Part shown: piece by piece, positions 7,373 through 14,305 of the stretch
How positions within the stretch are numbered: the stretch's first letter is position 1
How the letters are laid out: each line of letters starts with the position of its first letter
From: Thermocrinis sp.
GTDB taxonomy: Bacteria > Aquificota > Aquificia > Aquificales > Aquificaceae
Assembly: GCA_009903855.1 (NCBI GenBank)
Contig: WYEK01000141.1
Span: 1-17,179 of the forward strand
Length of the DNA stretch: 17,179 nt
Direction: 5' to 3'
Position numbers and translations under genes: made by a program
The notes under the pieces: generated by a model
Databases searched by the model: none
Told to the model about the DNA's origin: nothing
Seen by the model: the letters and a program-made list of their open reading frames with translations, nothing else

Positions 7373-8603
7373 AAAAGCTAAACCCGCCTTTGGTCCAACA
7401 TACAGAGAAGCGGTAAATTTAAGCTGGATACTTGAGATACACAGTTCCTCTCTTCAAACAGGCTTTTATGTGTTTCAATCTTTAGAGCAAACGCACTTCC
7501 TACCAATGATAGATGGTGCCCTGTGGGGAAACACTCCCGAGTATTTTGAAATGCTCAGTTTCTATAAATCCACAAGGAACTTCATTATACGCAACTTTCA
7601 ACTGCCTATACCTCCAGAAATACCTCTATGTAAGGCAGAACCAGTATGGGTGAACTTAGAGAGCATCAGTTTTAACATAAAAGAGTTTTTCAACAAGTTA
7701 GAACATTTTGCTACAACAGGTTTTTTGGAGGTAGAAGATAGAGTTAAAAGAGAAAAGGGACATATATTCTTACAGAACGGACTGATCGTAGACGCAAGAT
7801 TTAGGCAGTTGAAAGGTGAAGAAGCACTCAAGCAGATAATTAACAGCCTCTCTGAAAATGTGTGTTTGATGAATGTTTATCAATTGGAGGACACAGTGCT
7901 AAGCCTTCTGCTTTCTGAGCCTAAGGTGGTATCTGTCTCGTGGCATCTGGAAGATGCGCAATATTTCTGCCAGGAACTGTCCAAGAGTCATGTGGAACTT
8001 CCAATACTTTTGGTAAGCGTGTCCATGCAAGATTACGGCTACCGCGTATTCATGAATGGATATGTAATATATCAAGCCTCTTTCGATGAGGAGGCGGATG
8101 TTTTTGAGGTTTATTTGGTAAGTCAGGTAAAACAGTTTGATATACTAAATCCTTACGATTACATAGAAGAAGGAAGTAAGCTCAAAGTATTAAAGTCCGA
8201 CCCTGGATCTACCATTATCTACTTCTGCCCAGCCTGTTGGAGTGTTATATCGGAAAAGGATAAGGTATGCCCTAATTGTGGATACGACCTTACAGACTTC
8301 CACAATATGCCATACGAGTACAAGATCCTTATGGGTCTTGAGCATCCAGTGGTGGAAATGAGAACTAATGTTATACACACGGTCGGCATGAAGGACCTTA
8401 AGCTTGCCTTACCACAGCTTGAATATATGATAAATAAAGAGTCTAACCCCATAGTTTTGATGGCAATAGTTGACGCCCTTGGTAAGATGTCTCATCCGGA
8501 AGCTATAGAACTTCTCAGAAAACTTTCTAACCACACCTATCCCATAATACGCTCAAGGGCTAGGTACATATTGGATAGAAAACTTAGGATGTCAATTTCT
8601 TGA
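7344..8603 (+). CDS. Unknown protein: PATAN/DUF4388-like segment, zinc ribbon and HEAT-like repeats
   Basis: This 419-residue cytoplasmic protein has no overall family I recognise. Residues about 108-190 (NKLEHFATTGFLEVED, then GHIFLQNGLIVDARF, 139-153) match the PATAN/DUF4388 pattern found in response-regulator and Roadblock-associated proteins. Residues 295-312 form a rubredoxin-type zinc ribbon with CPAC and CPNC, spaced C-x2-C-x10-C-x2-C (Cys295, 298, 309, 312). Residues about 330-412 are helical HEAT-like repeats (ESNPIVLMAIVDALGKMSHP, then AIELLRKLSN). The gene starts 29 bp inside the GTPase gene, has no strong Shine-Dalgarno and is probably translationally coupled; an in-frame TTG at 7356 is an alternative start. 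Context suggests an effector or scaffold of the GTPase switch, with the zinc ribbon and HEAT segments as binding surfaces; this is inference. Confidence 0.7.
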   Translation: MKKGLLDLLKKAKPAFGPTYREAVNLSWILEIHSSSLQTGFYVFQSLEQTHFLPMIDGALWGNTPEYFEMLSFYKSTRNFIIRNFQLPIPPEIPLCKAEPVWVNLESISFNIKEFFNKLEHFATTGFLEVEDRVKREKGHIFLQNGLIVDARFRQLKGEEALKQIINSLSENVCLMNVYQLEDTVLSLLLSEPKVVSVSWHLEDAQYFCQELSKSHVELPILLVSVSMQDYGYRVFMNGYVIYQASFDEEADVFEVYLVSQVKQFDILNPYDYIEEGSKLKVLKSDPGSTIIYFCPACWSVISEKDKVCPNCGYDLTDFHNMPYEYKILMGLEHPVVEMRTNVIHTVGMKDLKLALPQLEYMINKESNPIVLMAIVDALGKMSHPEAIELLRKLSNHTYPIIRSRARYILDRKLRMSIS

Positions 8604-8728
8604 GGAGACTGTTCTAAAAATCTACCATAGCCCTTAGCATAGCTATAGTGCAAGATACCAGACAGAAATAACAAAAGTAAGGAAACTGCAAGCACCCAGA
8701 AGTTCCAGGGAACAGCCTCGCTAAAAAC

Positions 8729-8756
8729 TTGACAAGATTTTACTAAAGATTATTAT
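8729..8756 (+). promoter_or_regulatory. clpB promoter
   Basis: TTGACA (8729-8734, perfect) is followed after 16 bp by TATTAT (8751-8756). It lies in the 183 bp gap before clpB, which starts at 8787 behind the Shine-Dalgarno GGAGGTG (8776-8782). No CIRCE inverted repeat or other heat-shock operator is visible, so regulation is not evident from sequence. Confidence 0.65.
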
Positions 8757-8786
8757 TAACATTCATATTAATTTTGGAGGTGCAGG

Positions 8787-11741
8787 ATGTTTAGTGAAAA
8801 CATGCTGTCTGCCAAAGCTTTGGAGTATTTGAATAGGGCAAAGGAGCTGGCAAAGGCTCAGGGGGATACCAAGGTTGACACAGACCACCTGCTTTTTGTT
8901 ATGCTCTCCGATGAAAAGTCTGCCCTGAGAAAGTATTTGGAAAAAAGAGGTATAGAACCGAAAGAGTTTTTAAGGAGGGTGGGAGATTATTTACAAAGGG
9001 TGAAGGCTCAGCTTGAAAAGGTGGCAGACCAAGAGGCTAAGCATCTAATAGACCTAAGAAGCAAGATAATGCAGGTAAAATCCGACATAGGACAGGTACA
9101 GATAGAACTTGACAAAATAAAAAGGGCAAAGGAAGAGCTCAAAAGGGAAATAGAGAGGGCAAAAAGGTATGGAGATTACTGGACCCTGAGGGAGCTTGAA
9201 ATAGAATATGCAAGACTTGAACGCCTGGAAGCCCAATACAGGAGCCAATTGGAGGGGGTAGAAAGGAGTCTGTCGGAAGTTTTCAAACGGGAGGAAGTGC
9301 GGGCTTTTCTTGAAAACAAGCTCTCCATAGATGGGCTTGTCCGAAAAGCCTTGGAAAACTCTCCTGTTTTGGAACAGCTGAAGGACATCGGACTATCTCC
9401 TGAAAGGTTCATAGATTTGGTAGCAAAGAAGGTTTTTGGTAAGAGTCCCACCTTTGATTATTCCCAAAACTTAATAAAGGTTATGGAAAGGGCTCAAGAC
9501 AAAGCGGTGGCAGAGGGTTCACCGCAGGTGGAACCATACCATATAGCGGGAGCCCTGTTGGAGGTGGAGGAGTCGATAGGTAATAAACTATTAAAGGAAA
9601 CAATAGGAGGTGAAAAGATGAAGGATGTATGCCAAGAGCTAAAGGAAGAAGAAAAGTCTCCTCTGGAGAGGTTTGGCACCAACCTTACCCAGCTTGCCAG
9701 AGAGGGGAAACTGGACCCCGTCATAGGCAGGGAAAGGGAAATCAATCAGGTTATAGAGGTTCTTCTCAGAAAATCCAAAAACAACCCAGTGCTTGTGGGA
9801 GACCCAGGCGTTGGTAAAACCGCCATAGTGGAAGGTTTAGCCCAAAGGATCGTCAACAAGGAAGTGCCTGCGGAGTTGCAAGACAAAGAGATCATAGCCA
9901 TAGACATGGGTTCCTTGGTGGCGGGTTCCAAATACAGGGGTGAGTTTGAGGAGAGGCTAAAAGCCCTTTTAGAGGAGGTAAAGCAAAAGTCTAACATAAT
10001 CCTTTTCATAGACGAAATTCATACTGTGGTGGGTGCAGGAAAGGCTGAGGGCTCCTTGGACGCGGGCAACATGCTAAAGCCCGCCCTAGCAAGAGGGGAG
10101 ATAAGGCTCATAGGTGCCACCACGGTAGATGAATACAGAAAGCATATAGAAAAAGACCCAGCCTTAGAAAGAAGGTTCCAGCCCATATACGTGGATGAAC
10201 CCAGCGAGGAGGAAACAATAGAAATCCTAAAGGGACTACGCCCAAGGCTTGAAAACCATCACAAGGTTAAAATCTCCGACCCCGCCATAGAATCTGCAGT
10301 AAAGCTAACCAAGAGGTTCGTAACCTTCAGAAAGCTTCCCGACAAGGCAATAGATGCCTTGGACCAAGCCTGTGCAAGGAAAAAGCTCTCAGTGGTTTCT
10401 GTCCCGCCGGAGGTCCAAGAGCTGGAAAGAAAAATAAAAGCTTTGGATGAAGAAATTCAAAAAGCCTTCCTTGAGGGCAACTATGAAAAGGAAGCCCAGC
10501 TCAAAATAAAAAAGGCTCAACTTGAGAAGGAAAAGCAAGAACTTTTAGCGAGGATAGGTTCCACCGATGTGAAGATTCAAGAAATCAAAAGGCGTATGGA
10601 AGAGTTAGACAGGGAAATCATAAGGGCTTCTGAAAGGGGAGATTACGAGAGGGAGGCAAACCTGAAGATTGAAAAAATAAAGCTTGAGAAAGAGCTTAAA
10701 GAGTTAGAAGCTAAAAAGAGCCAAGAGTTGGTGGTCACCGAAGAAGACGTTGCTCAAGTGGTTTCCGAATGGACAGGCATACCCCTTTCCAAGCTAAGGG
10801 AAGAAGAGATGGAAAAGCTTTTGAAGTTGGAAGAGGAGCTTCACAAGAGAGTTATAGACCAGGAGCATGCAGTAAAGGCTGTGGCGGAAGCTATAAGAAG
10901 GGCAAGGGCAGGTCTGAAAGATCCCAAGAGACCCATCGCCAGCTTTCTCTTTTTGGGACCAACAGGAGTGGGTAAAACAGAGCTTTCCAAAGCCCTGGCA
11001 GAGCTTCTCTTTGGCGAGGAGGATGCCCTGATAAGGCTTGACATGTCCGAGTTCAAAGAGGAACACAGTGTAGCCAAGCTCATAGGCGCTCCTCCCGGAT
11101 ATGTGGGCTACGAAGAGGGTGGAAAGCTTACAGAAGCGGTGAGAAGGAAGCCCTACTCGGTGATCCTCTTGGATGAGGTGGAAAAAGCACACCCAAGGGT
11201 TTTTGACTTGTTCCTGCAGGTTTTAGACGACGGAAGGTTAACGGACTCTCACGGTAGAACGGTAGATTTTAGAAACACGGTGATAATTATGACCTCCAAC
11301 ATAGGCTCCCAGTATTTGCTCAGCATACCCTTTGATGGAGACGAAAAGGCTATAGAGAGGGAGTTTGAAAAGGCAAAGGAAAAGGTCCTTGAGGAGTTAA
11401 AATACCACTTCAGACCAGAATTTCTCAACAGAATAGACGAGGTTATCGTCTTTAAACCTCTAACCATGAAGGAACTGCTTCAGATCGTGGATCTTTTGAT
11501 CCAGAGCGTCAATAAACGCCTTGCAGATAAAAACATACACCTTGAGCTCACAGAGCAAGCCAAAGAGCAACTTGTGAAGCTTGGCTACGAACCTGCATAC
11601 GGTGCAAGACCTCTCAAAAGGACTATTCAAAGATACTTGGAAAACCCGTTGGCGGACAAGATCATAAGAGGAGAGATCAAAGAAGGAGATAGGGTGCGCG
11701 TGGATTATTCCGATGGGAACTTTGTCTTTGTTAAAGTATAA
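8787..11741 (+). CDS. clpB: ATP-dependent protein disaggregase ClpB
   Basis: ClpB is a hexameric AAA+ disaggregase that threads aggregated proteins together with DnaK. NBD1 carries Walker A GDPGVGKT (338-345), Walker B ILFIDE (405-410) and a GSKYRGEFEER pore-loop segment (380-390). The coiled-coil M domain spans about 541-645. NBD2 carries Walker A GPTGVGKT (724-731), Walker B VILLDE (792-797), pore-loop GYVGYEEGG (771-779) and sensor-2 GARPLKR (939-945). At 984 residues it is over 100 longer than E. coli ClpB (857). The extra length lies between the two Clp_N half-repeats (about 1-65 and 227-274) and includes a long charged coiled coil (about 66-170). As I recall, Aquifex ClpB is similarly long (about 1000 residues). 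The gene appears monocistronic behind its own promoter, with a good Shine-Dalgarno 5-6 nt before the ATG. Confidence 0.95.
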   Translation: MFSENMLSAKALEYLNRAKELAKAQGDTKVDTDHLLFVMLSDEKSALRKYLEKRGIEPKEFLRRVGDYLQRVKAQLEKVADQEAKHLIDLRSKIMQVKSDIGQVQIELDKIKRAKEELKREIERAKRYGDYWTLRELEIEYARLERLEAQYRSQLEGVERSLSEVFKREEVRAFLENKLSIDGLVRKALENSPVLEQLKDIGLSPERFIDLVAKKVFGKSPTFDYSQNLIKVMERAQDKAVAEGSPQVEPYHIAGALLEVEESIGNKLLKETIGGEKMKDVCQELKEEEKSPLERFGTNLTQLAREGKLDPVIGREREINQVIEVLLRKSKNNPVLVGDPGVGKTAIVEGLAQRIVNKEVPAELQDKEIIAIDMGSLVAGSKYRGEFEERLKALLEEVKQKSNIILFIDEIHTVVGAGKAEGSLDAGNMLKPALARGEIRLIGATTVDEYRKHIEKDPALERRFQPIYVDEPSEEETIEILKGLRPRLENHHKVKISDPAIESAVKLTKRFVTFRKLPDKAIDALDQACARKKLSVVSVPPEVQELERKIKALDEEIQKAFLEGNYEKEAQLKIKKAQLEKEKQELLARIGSTDVKIQEIKRRMEELDREIIRASERGDYEREANLKIEKIKLEKELKELEAKKSQELVVTEEDVAQVVSEWTGIPLSKLREEEMEKLLKLEEELHKRVIDQEHAVKAVAEAIRRARAGLKDPKRPIASFLFLGPTGVGKTELSKALAELLFGEEDALIRLDMSEFKEEHSVAKLIGAPPGYVGYEEGGKLTEAVRRKPYSVILLDEVEKAHPRVFDLFLQVLDDGRLTDSHGRTVDFRNTVIIMTSNIGSQYLLSIPFDGDEKAIEREFEKAKEKVLEELKYHFRPEFLNRIDEVIVFKPLTMKELLQIVDLLIQSVNKRLADKNIHLELTEQAKEQLVKLGYEPAYGARPLKRTIQRYLENPLADKIIRGEIKEGDRVRVDYSDGNFVFVKV

Positions 11742-11752
11742 TATTAGCCATC

Positions 11753-11817
11753 TATGACGTGATCATTTTAGGTGGAGGAACAACATGTATGATGTGATCA
11801 TTGTAGGTGGCGGAGCA
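11753..11817 (+). repeat. Imperfect 30-bp direct repeat of an FAD-binding N-terminus
   Basis: Bases 11753-11782 and 11788-11817 match at 26 of 30 positions. The second copy encodes residues 2-11 of the following FAD protein (YDVIIVGGGA). The first, 35 bp upstream and therefore in a different frame, would encode YDVIILGGGT. The upstream copy has no start codon of its own and its frame soon closes, but its GGTGGAGGA supplies the Shine-Dalgarno for the ATG at 11785. Confidence 0.8.
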
Positions 11818-12381
11818 AGTGGTTTAGCCTGTGCCCTTACCCTAGCCTCTTCAAGGGGAAGGGGCTGGAACTGGGCAGAAGGTAGAACTTATCTGGTATT
11901 TGACACGGGCGAATCGGACCTGCACAAGGCATATCTAAAGAATGTACCGGGCGTCCAGCCAATGACTGGTACTCAACTTTTGGAGGTTATAAAGGAACAG
12001 ATAAAAGATTGGGGTGGTGTGGAGTTCTCCGAGGAAAAAGTAGTTGAAATAAAAAAAGATGGAGAAGTTTACAAGGTATATACAGAAGCGGGTAAAGAGT
12101 ACAGTGCCAAGTATGTGGTCTTGGCTGGAGGCTTTAAGGAATTTTCCATAAAGGGCCTGGAGCTTGAAGTGGTAGAAAATCCCAAATCTCCAAAACCGGG
12201 AAGGGTTATGATAAAGCATATAGATTTTGAGGTGATGCCAAACCTCTTTGTGGTGGGCACGTTGGCAGGTCTTAGCTCCCACTTTACCTCCTGCGCGGGT
12301 TCTGGTGTAGAGGTTGCCATAGAGATTTTGTCTCGTATGGCAGGCAAAAGGATCGTGATCCACGACGTACCACAGGATTGA
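11785..12381 (+). CDS. Minimal FAD-dependent oxidoreductase (thioredoxin-reductase-like FAD domain)
   Basis: This 198-residue protein has the Rossmann FAD-binding start MYDVIIVGGGASGLACALTL (GxGxxG, 8-13), an internal VVLAGGF strand (111-117) and a C-terminal FAD segment NLFVVGTLAGLSSHFTSCAG (153-172). This is the order of thioredoxin-reductase-type flavoproteins, but the protein is about two thirds of their length. The NAD(P)H-binding domain and the redox CxxC are absent; only Cys15 and Cys170 remain. It therefore probably binds FAD but should not be called a thioredoxin reductase, and its electron donor and substrate are unknown. The start follows a GGAGG 7 nt upstream, and 43 bp separate it from clpB. 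A TATAAT at 11737-11742 has no good -35. Its stop overlaps the next gene's TTG start as TTGA. Confidence 0.78.
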   Translation: MYDVIIVGGGASGLACALTLASSRGRGWNWAEGRTYLVFDTGESDLHKAYLKNVPGVQPMTGTQLLEVIKEQIKDWGGVEFSEEKVVEIKKDGEVYKVYTEAGKEYSAKYVVLAGGFKEFSIKGLELEVVENPKSPKPGRVMIKHIDFEVMPNLFVVGTLAGLSSHFTSCAGSGVEVAIEILSRMAGKRIVIHDVPQD

Positions 12382-13187
12382 AAAGATCACTTCCTCTTCT
12401 TTTAACTTTAATCTTCCTTTCCCTCCTTTTTTACTTTCTTCCACCCAAGGAAATTTTCTCCCTCTTTGCGGAGGTTTCCTTAAAGGACTTCCTTTTGGCG
12501 AGCGTTTTTTACGGGTTGAGCCATCTTAGCAGGAGCCTGAGGTGGAGGCTCCTTCTTAAGGAGCTTTCTTTCTTCCAGTGCTTTTTAATAAACAGTGCAA
12601 ATGTATTTTTAAACAACCTATTGCCTGCAAGGACGGGAGAGTTAAGCTGGTTTTACTACTCAAAGCGCTTGGGTGTGAGCCTTCAAAAATCTGTGGGGAT
12701 TTTTCTGTGGGGTAGGATTTTGGACCTTATTGCACTCTTTGTGCTTTTAACCTTTTTTTATGCCCTTCATAAAGGAGATTTCAGGTTTTACATACTATCC
12801 TTTTTTTTATTTTTTATCTCTCTTTTTATTCACATTCCAGTGTCTAAGTTCAAAAACTTTAAGGGCGACCTTTTAACATCCACCTTTGCGTCTTCCCTTT
12901 CTGTGATCTCAAGTCTTATGAAGTTCTTAAGCTTAATTTTGCTTCTTGGCTTGGCTCCCTCAGTGGAACTCTTTTTGGGCTTTTTGGGAGGAGAGCTAAG
13001 CTCAGTTCTACCCATCCACAGCTTTGGAGGTCTTGGTACCTACGAGCTGAGCTTTTCTTTACCTCAGAAGTTCTTTGGAGAATCCCTAAAGGAGGGTATG
13101 AAGGTGGCTTTTGTCTTTCATAGCTTTTTGCTTCTCTCCTCCGCCCTTTATGGGCTTGTAGCCCTGTATTTTTTACACAAAAAATAG
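12378..13187 (+). CDS. UPF0104/LPG-synthase-TM-like integral membrane protein
   Basis: This 269-residue, strongly hydrophobic protein has about seven membrane segments. It matches the flippase-like domain of the UPF0104/YbhN and lysylphosphatidylglycerol-synthase families. Visible signatures are a SRSLRWRLLLKEL loop (51-63), NVFLNNLLPARTGELSWFYY (75-94, the family's N-x-LLPxRxGE core), and GVSLQKSVGIFLWGRILDLI (99-118). The later region GGLGTYELSF (218-227) fits the family's second conserved glycine-rich patch. Relatives act in lipid or isoprenoid-glycan export and transfer; no catalytic aminoacyl-transfer domain is attached here. The start is TTG, overlapping the previous stop by 4 bp, so translation is probably coupled. 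A functional link to the FAD protein is not obvious. The family is fairly sure; the substrate is unknown. Confidence 0.8.
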   Translation: MKRSLPLLLTLIFLSLLFYFLPPKEIFSLFAEVSLKDFLLASVFYGLSHLSRSLRWRLLLKELSFFQCFLINSANVFLNNLLPARTGELSWFYYSKRLGVSLQKSVGIFLWGRILDLIALFVLLTFFYALHKGDFRFYILSFFLFFISLFIHIPVSKFKNFKGDLLTSTFASSLSVISSLMKFLSLILLLGLAPSVELFLGFLGGELSSVLPIHSFGGLGTYELSFSLPQKFFGESLKEGMKVAFVFHSFLLLSSALYGLVALYFLHKK

Positions 13188-13218
13188 CCTTACATCCTTG
13201 CTTTAGGTTTGATGAACT

Positions 13219-13422
13219 TTACGCACACTCCTTTATTCCCAGCTTTCTGTAAAGGACCATAACAGGGCACCAGTTGGTAAAGGCAGACTGTATTTGGTTC
13301 AAGGACATAAACAGCAAAAAGAGCTTCGAAAACAAGTGAGCATTGGAGGGGAGTATACCAATTAGAAGTACCAGAAGTAGAAACACACCAGATGTAAGCC
13401 TAAGAGCTCTATCCATAGTCAT
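13219..13422 (-). CDS. DUF2892 family small inner-membrane protein
   Basis: This 67-residue protein has two membrane helices (about residues 10-27 and 30-48) and the conserved DUF2892 end: a helix leading into NWCPVMVLYRKLGI (50-63), where family members have a similar FCPxYxxLGI. The family is common as single small proteins and fused to rhodanese domains (YgaP-like), pointing loosely to sulfur metabolism; its function is unknown. I chose the first ATG because AGGAGG (13435-13430 on this strand) lies 7 nt upstream; MDRALRL two codons on is an alternative. It is convergent with the UPF0104 gene and divergent from the lipoprotein gene. Confidence 0.85.
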   Translation of the reverse strand: MTMDRALRLTSGVFLLLVLLIGILPSNAHLFSKLFLLFMSLNQIQSAFTNWCPVMVLYRKLGIKECA

Positions 13423-13456
13423 AGCAGAACCTCCTTAATAGGGATATGCTAATATA

Positions 13457-13484
13457 ATTATATGCTTAACAAACTAAAGTGCAA
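13457..13484 (-). promoter_or_regulatory. Probable DUF2892 gene promoter
   Basis: On the minus strand TTGCAC (13484-13479) and a perfect TATAAT (13462-13457) are 16 bp apart, about 20-25 bp before the DUF2892 ribosome-binding site. The -10 lies in the palindrome-like ATATAATTATAT, so a TATAAT also reads on the plus strand (13453-13458). Confidence 0.5.
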
Positions 13485-14274
13485 GTTTTTTAGTGCGTGG
13501 TATAATAGAAAACATGGGGAGGCTGCCAAAAAGATTTACGCTTTTTTTTTAAGTTTATTTTTAGCTACGCTGTTTGGTTGCGGTTCATCTGGAAATAACT
13601 CCAGTGTGCAATCTTCAAAAGACAACTACGCATACATCATTCCCCTTTACTCTTATCCGGTGGGAAGGTATGAGCAAGAGTGGCAAAGGCTATACAATCT
13701 AACAACAGTAAATGATGTTTTTGTAATAGTTAATGCAAGTAATGGTCCGGGTGTATATACCGATCCAAACTTTCTAAATGCTATAACCACACTAAAGTCA
13801 AGAGGCTTTAAAGTAATTGGCTATGTTTTGACATCTCACGGAAGCAGAAGCTTAGAAGATGTTAAAAACGATATGGATAAGTGGTTAAATTTTTATGGAC
13901 CGGATAGAATTGATGGCTTTTTTATTGATGAGGTCATAGAAAATTATTATTATTATAGAGAAGTTTTCCAACACGCAAGGAGTAGGAATAAGCTGATAAT
14001 TTTAAATCCCGGAACTAACATAGATGCGAGCTTTTTTGCCATAGCAGATAAGATCGTAGTTTTTGAAAGTCCGTTGAAAGAGTTTGAGAACTTTCACTAC
14101 GCCAACTACACGGGACTTGACCCTGAAAGGGTTTGCACTATAGTTTATGAAACTCCGCAAGATAAGGTTTCCTATGTAGAAAACAAGGCAAAGCAAAATA
14201 ACAGTAGGTGTTTATACATACACGACAGAGGTGGTTCGGAGGTATACCTTTACCTTAGCCCCTACCTGAGATAG
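13462..14274 (+). CDS. Spherulin-4/GH135-like lipoprotein
   Basis: This is a secreted lipoprotein with a TIM-barrel resembling the spherulation-specific family 4 (GH135, in which fungal Sph3 cleaves galactosaminogalactan). The signal core AFFLSLFLATLFGC ends at lipobox Cys40, followed by a Ser/Asn-rich linker. Family motifs are IIPLYSYP (59-66), VFVIVNASNGPGVYTDPNF (86-104), VIGYVLTSHGSRS (118-130), GFFIDEV (152-158; Asp156 and Glu157 likely catalytic), LNPGT (181-185) and VVFES (199-203; Glu202). A cell-surface polysaccharide hydrolase is likely, with substrate unknown. The N-terminus is doubtful. The ATG at 13462 has no ribosome site, and a promoter lies downstream of it. An ATG at 13514 is one base out of frame, but one extra T in the T9 run (13542-13550) would join it to this frame as a perfect 22-residue lipoprotein signal. 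Confidence 0.8.
   Translation: MLNKLKCKFFSAWYNRKHGEAAKKIYAFFLSLFLATLFGCGSSGNNSSVQSSKDNYAYIIPLYSYPVGRYEQEWQRLYNLTTVNDVFVIVNASNGPGVYTDPNFLNAITTLKSRGFKVIGYVLTSHGSRSLEDVKNDMDKWLNFYGPDRIDGFFIDEVIENYYYYREVFQHARSRNKLIILNPGTNIDASFFAIADKIVVFESPLKEFENFHYANYTGLDPERVCTIVYETPQDKVSYVENKAKQNNSRCLYIHDRGGSEVYLYLSPYLR
13498..13506 (+). promoter_or_regulatory. Extended -10 promoter giving a leaderless start at 13514
   Basis: TGGTATAAT is a perfect extended -10 (TGn-TATAAT) with no recognisable -35. Seven bases later comes an ATG (13514), so RNA would begin at or within a base or two of the AUG. This promoter lies inside the longest open frame of the lipoprotein gene, which argues against the upstream ATG at 13462. 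Confidence 0.55.
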
Positions 14275-14283
14275 TGTTATAAA
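14275..14283 (+). promoter_or_regulatory. Possible extended -10 promoter for the first Cys-rich paralogue
   Basis: TGTTATAAA fits TGn-TATAAA. A weak TTAGCC (14255-14260) sits 17 bp upstream. It lies directly after the lipoprotein stop and 22 bp before the ATG at 14306, which has GAGGG (14294-14298) 7 nt upstream. Confidence 0.4.
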
Positions 14284-14305
14284 GTATCTAAAAGAGGGTT
14301 AGAAA

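Noticed and set aside
8629..8652. AT-rich palindrome around GCATAGCTATAGTGC as a terminator of the MglA operon
   Set aside because: The inverted repeat is short and imperfect and no T-run follows.
8604..8786. CIRCE or other heat-shock operator upstream of clpB
   Set aside because: No TTAGCACTC-N9-GAGTGCTAA-like inverted repeat is present.
10794..11192. 132-codon minus-strand open frame inside clpB
   Set aside because: It is antisense to the conserved NBD2 of ClpB and has no domain or ribosome-binding site.
11737..11742. TATAAT overlapping the clpB stop as promoter of the FAD protein
   Set aside because: There is no -35 at 16-18 bp and no TGn extension; the distance is possible but support is too thin.
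11935..12444. 169-codon minus-strand open frame across the FAD protein gene
   Set aside because: The plus-strand frame has clear FAD motifs and a ribosome site; the antisense frame has neither.
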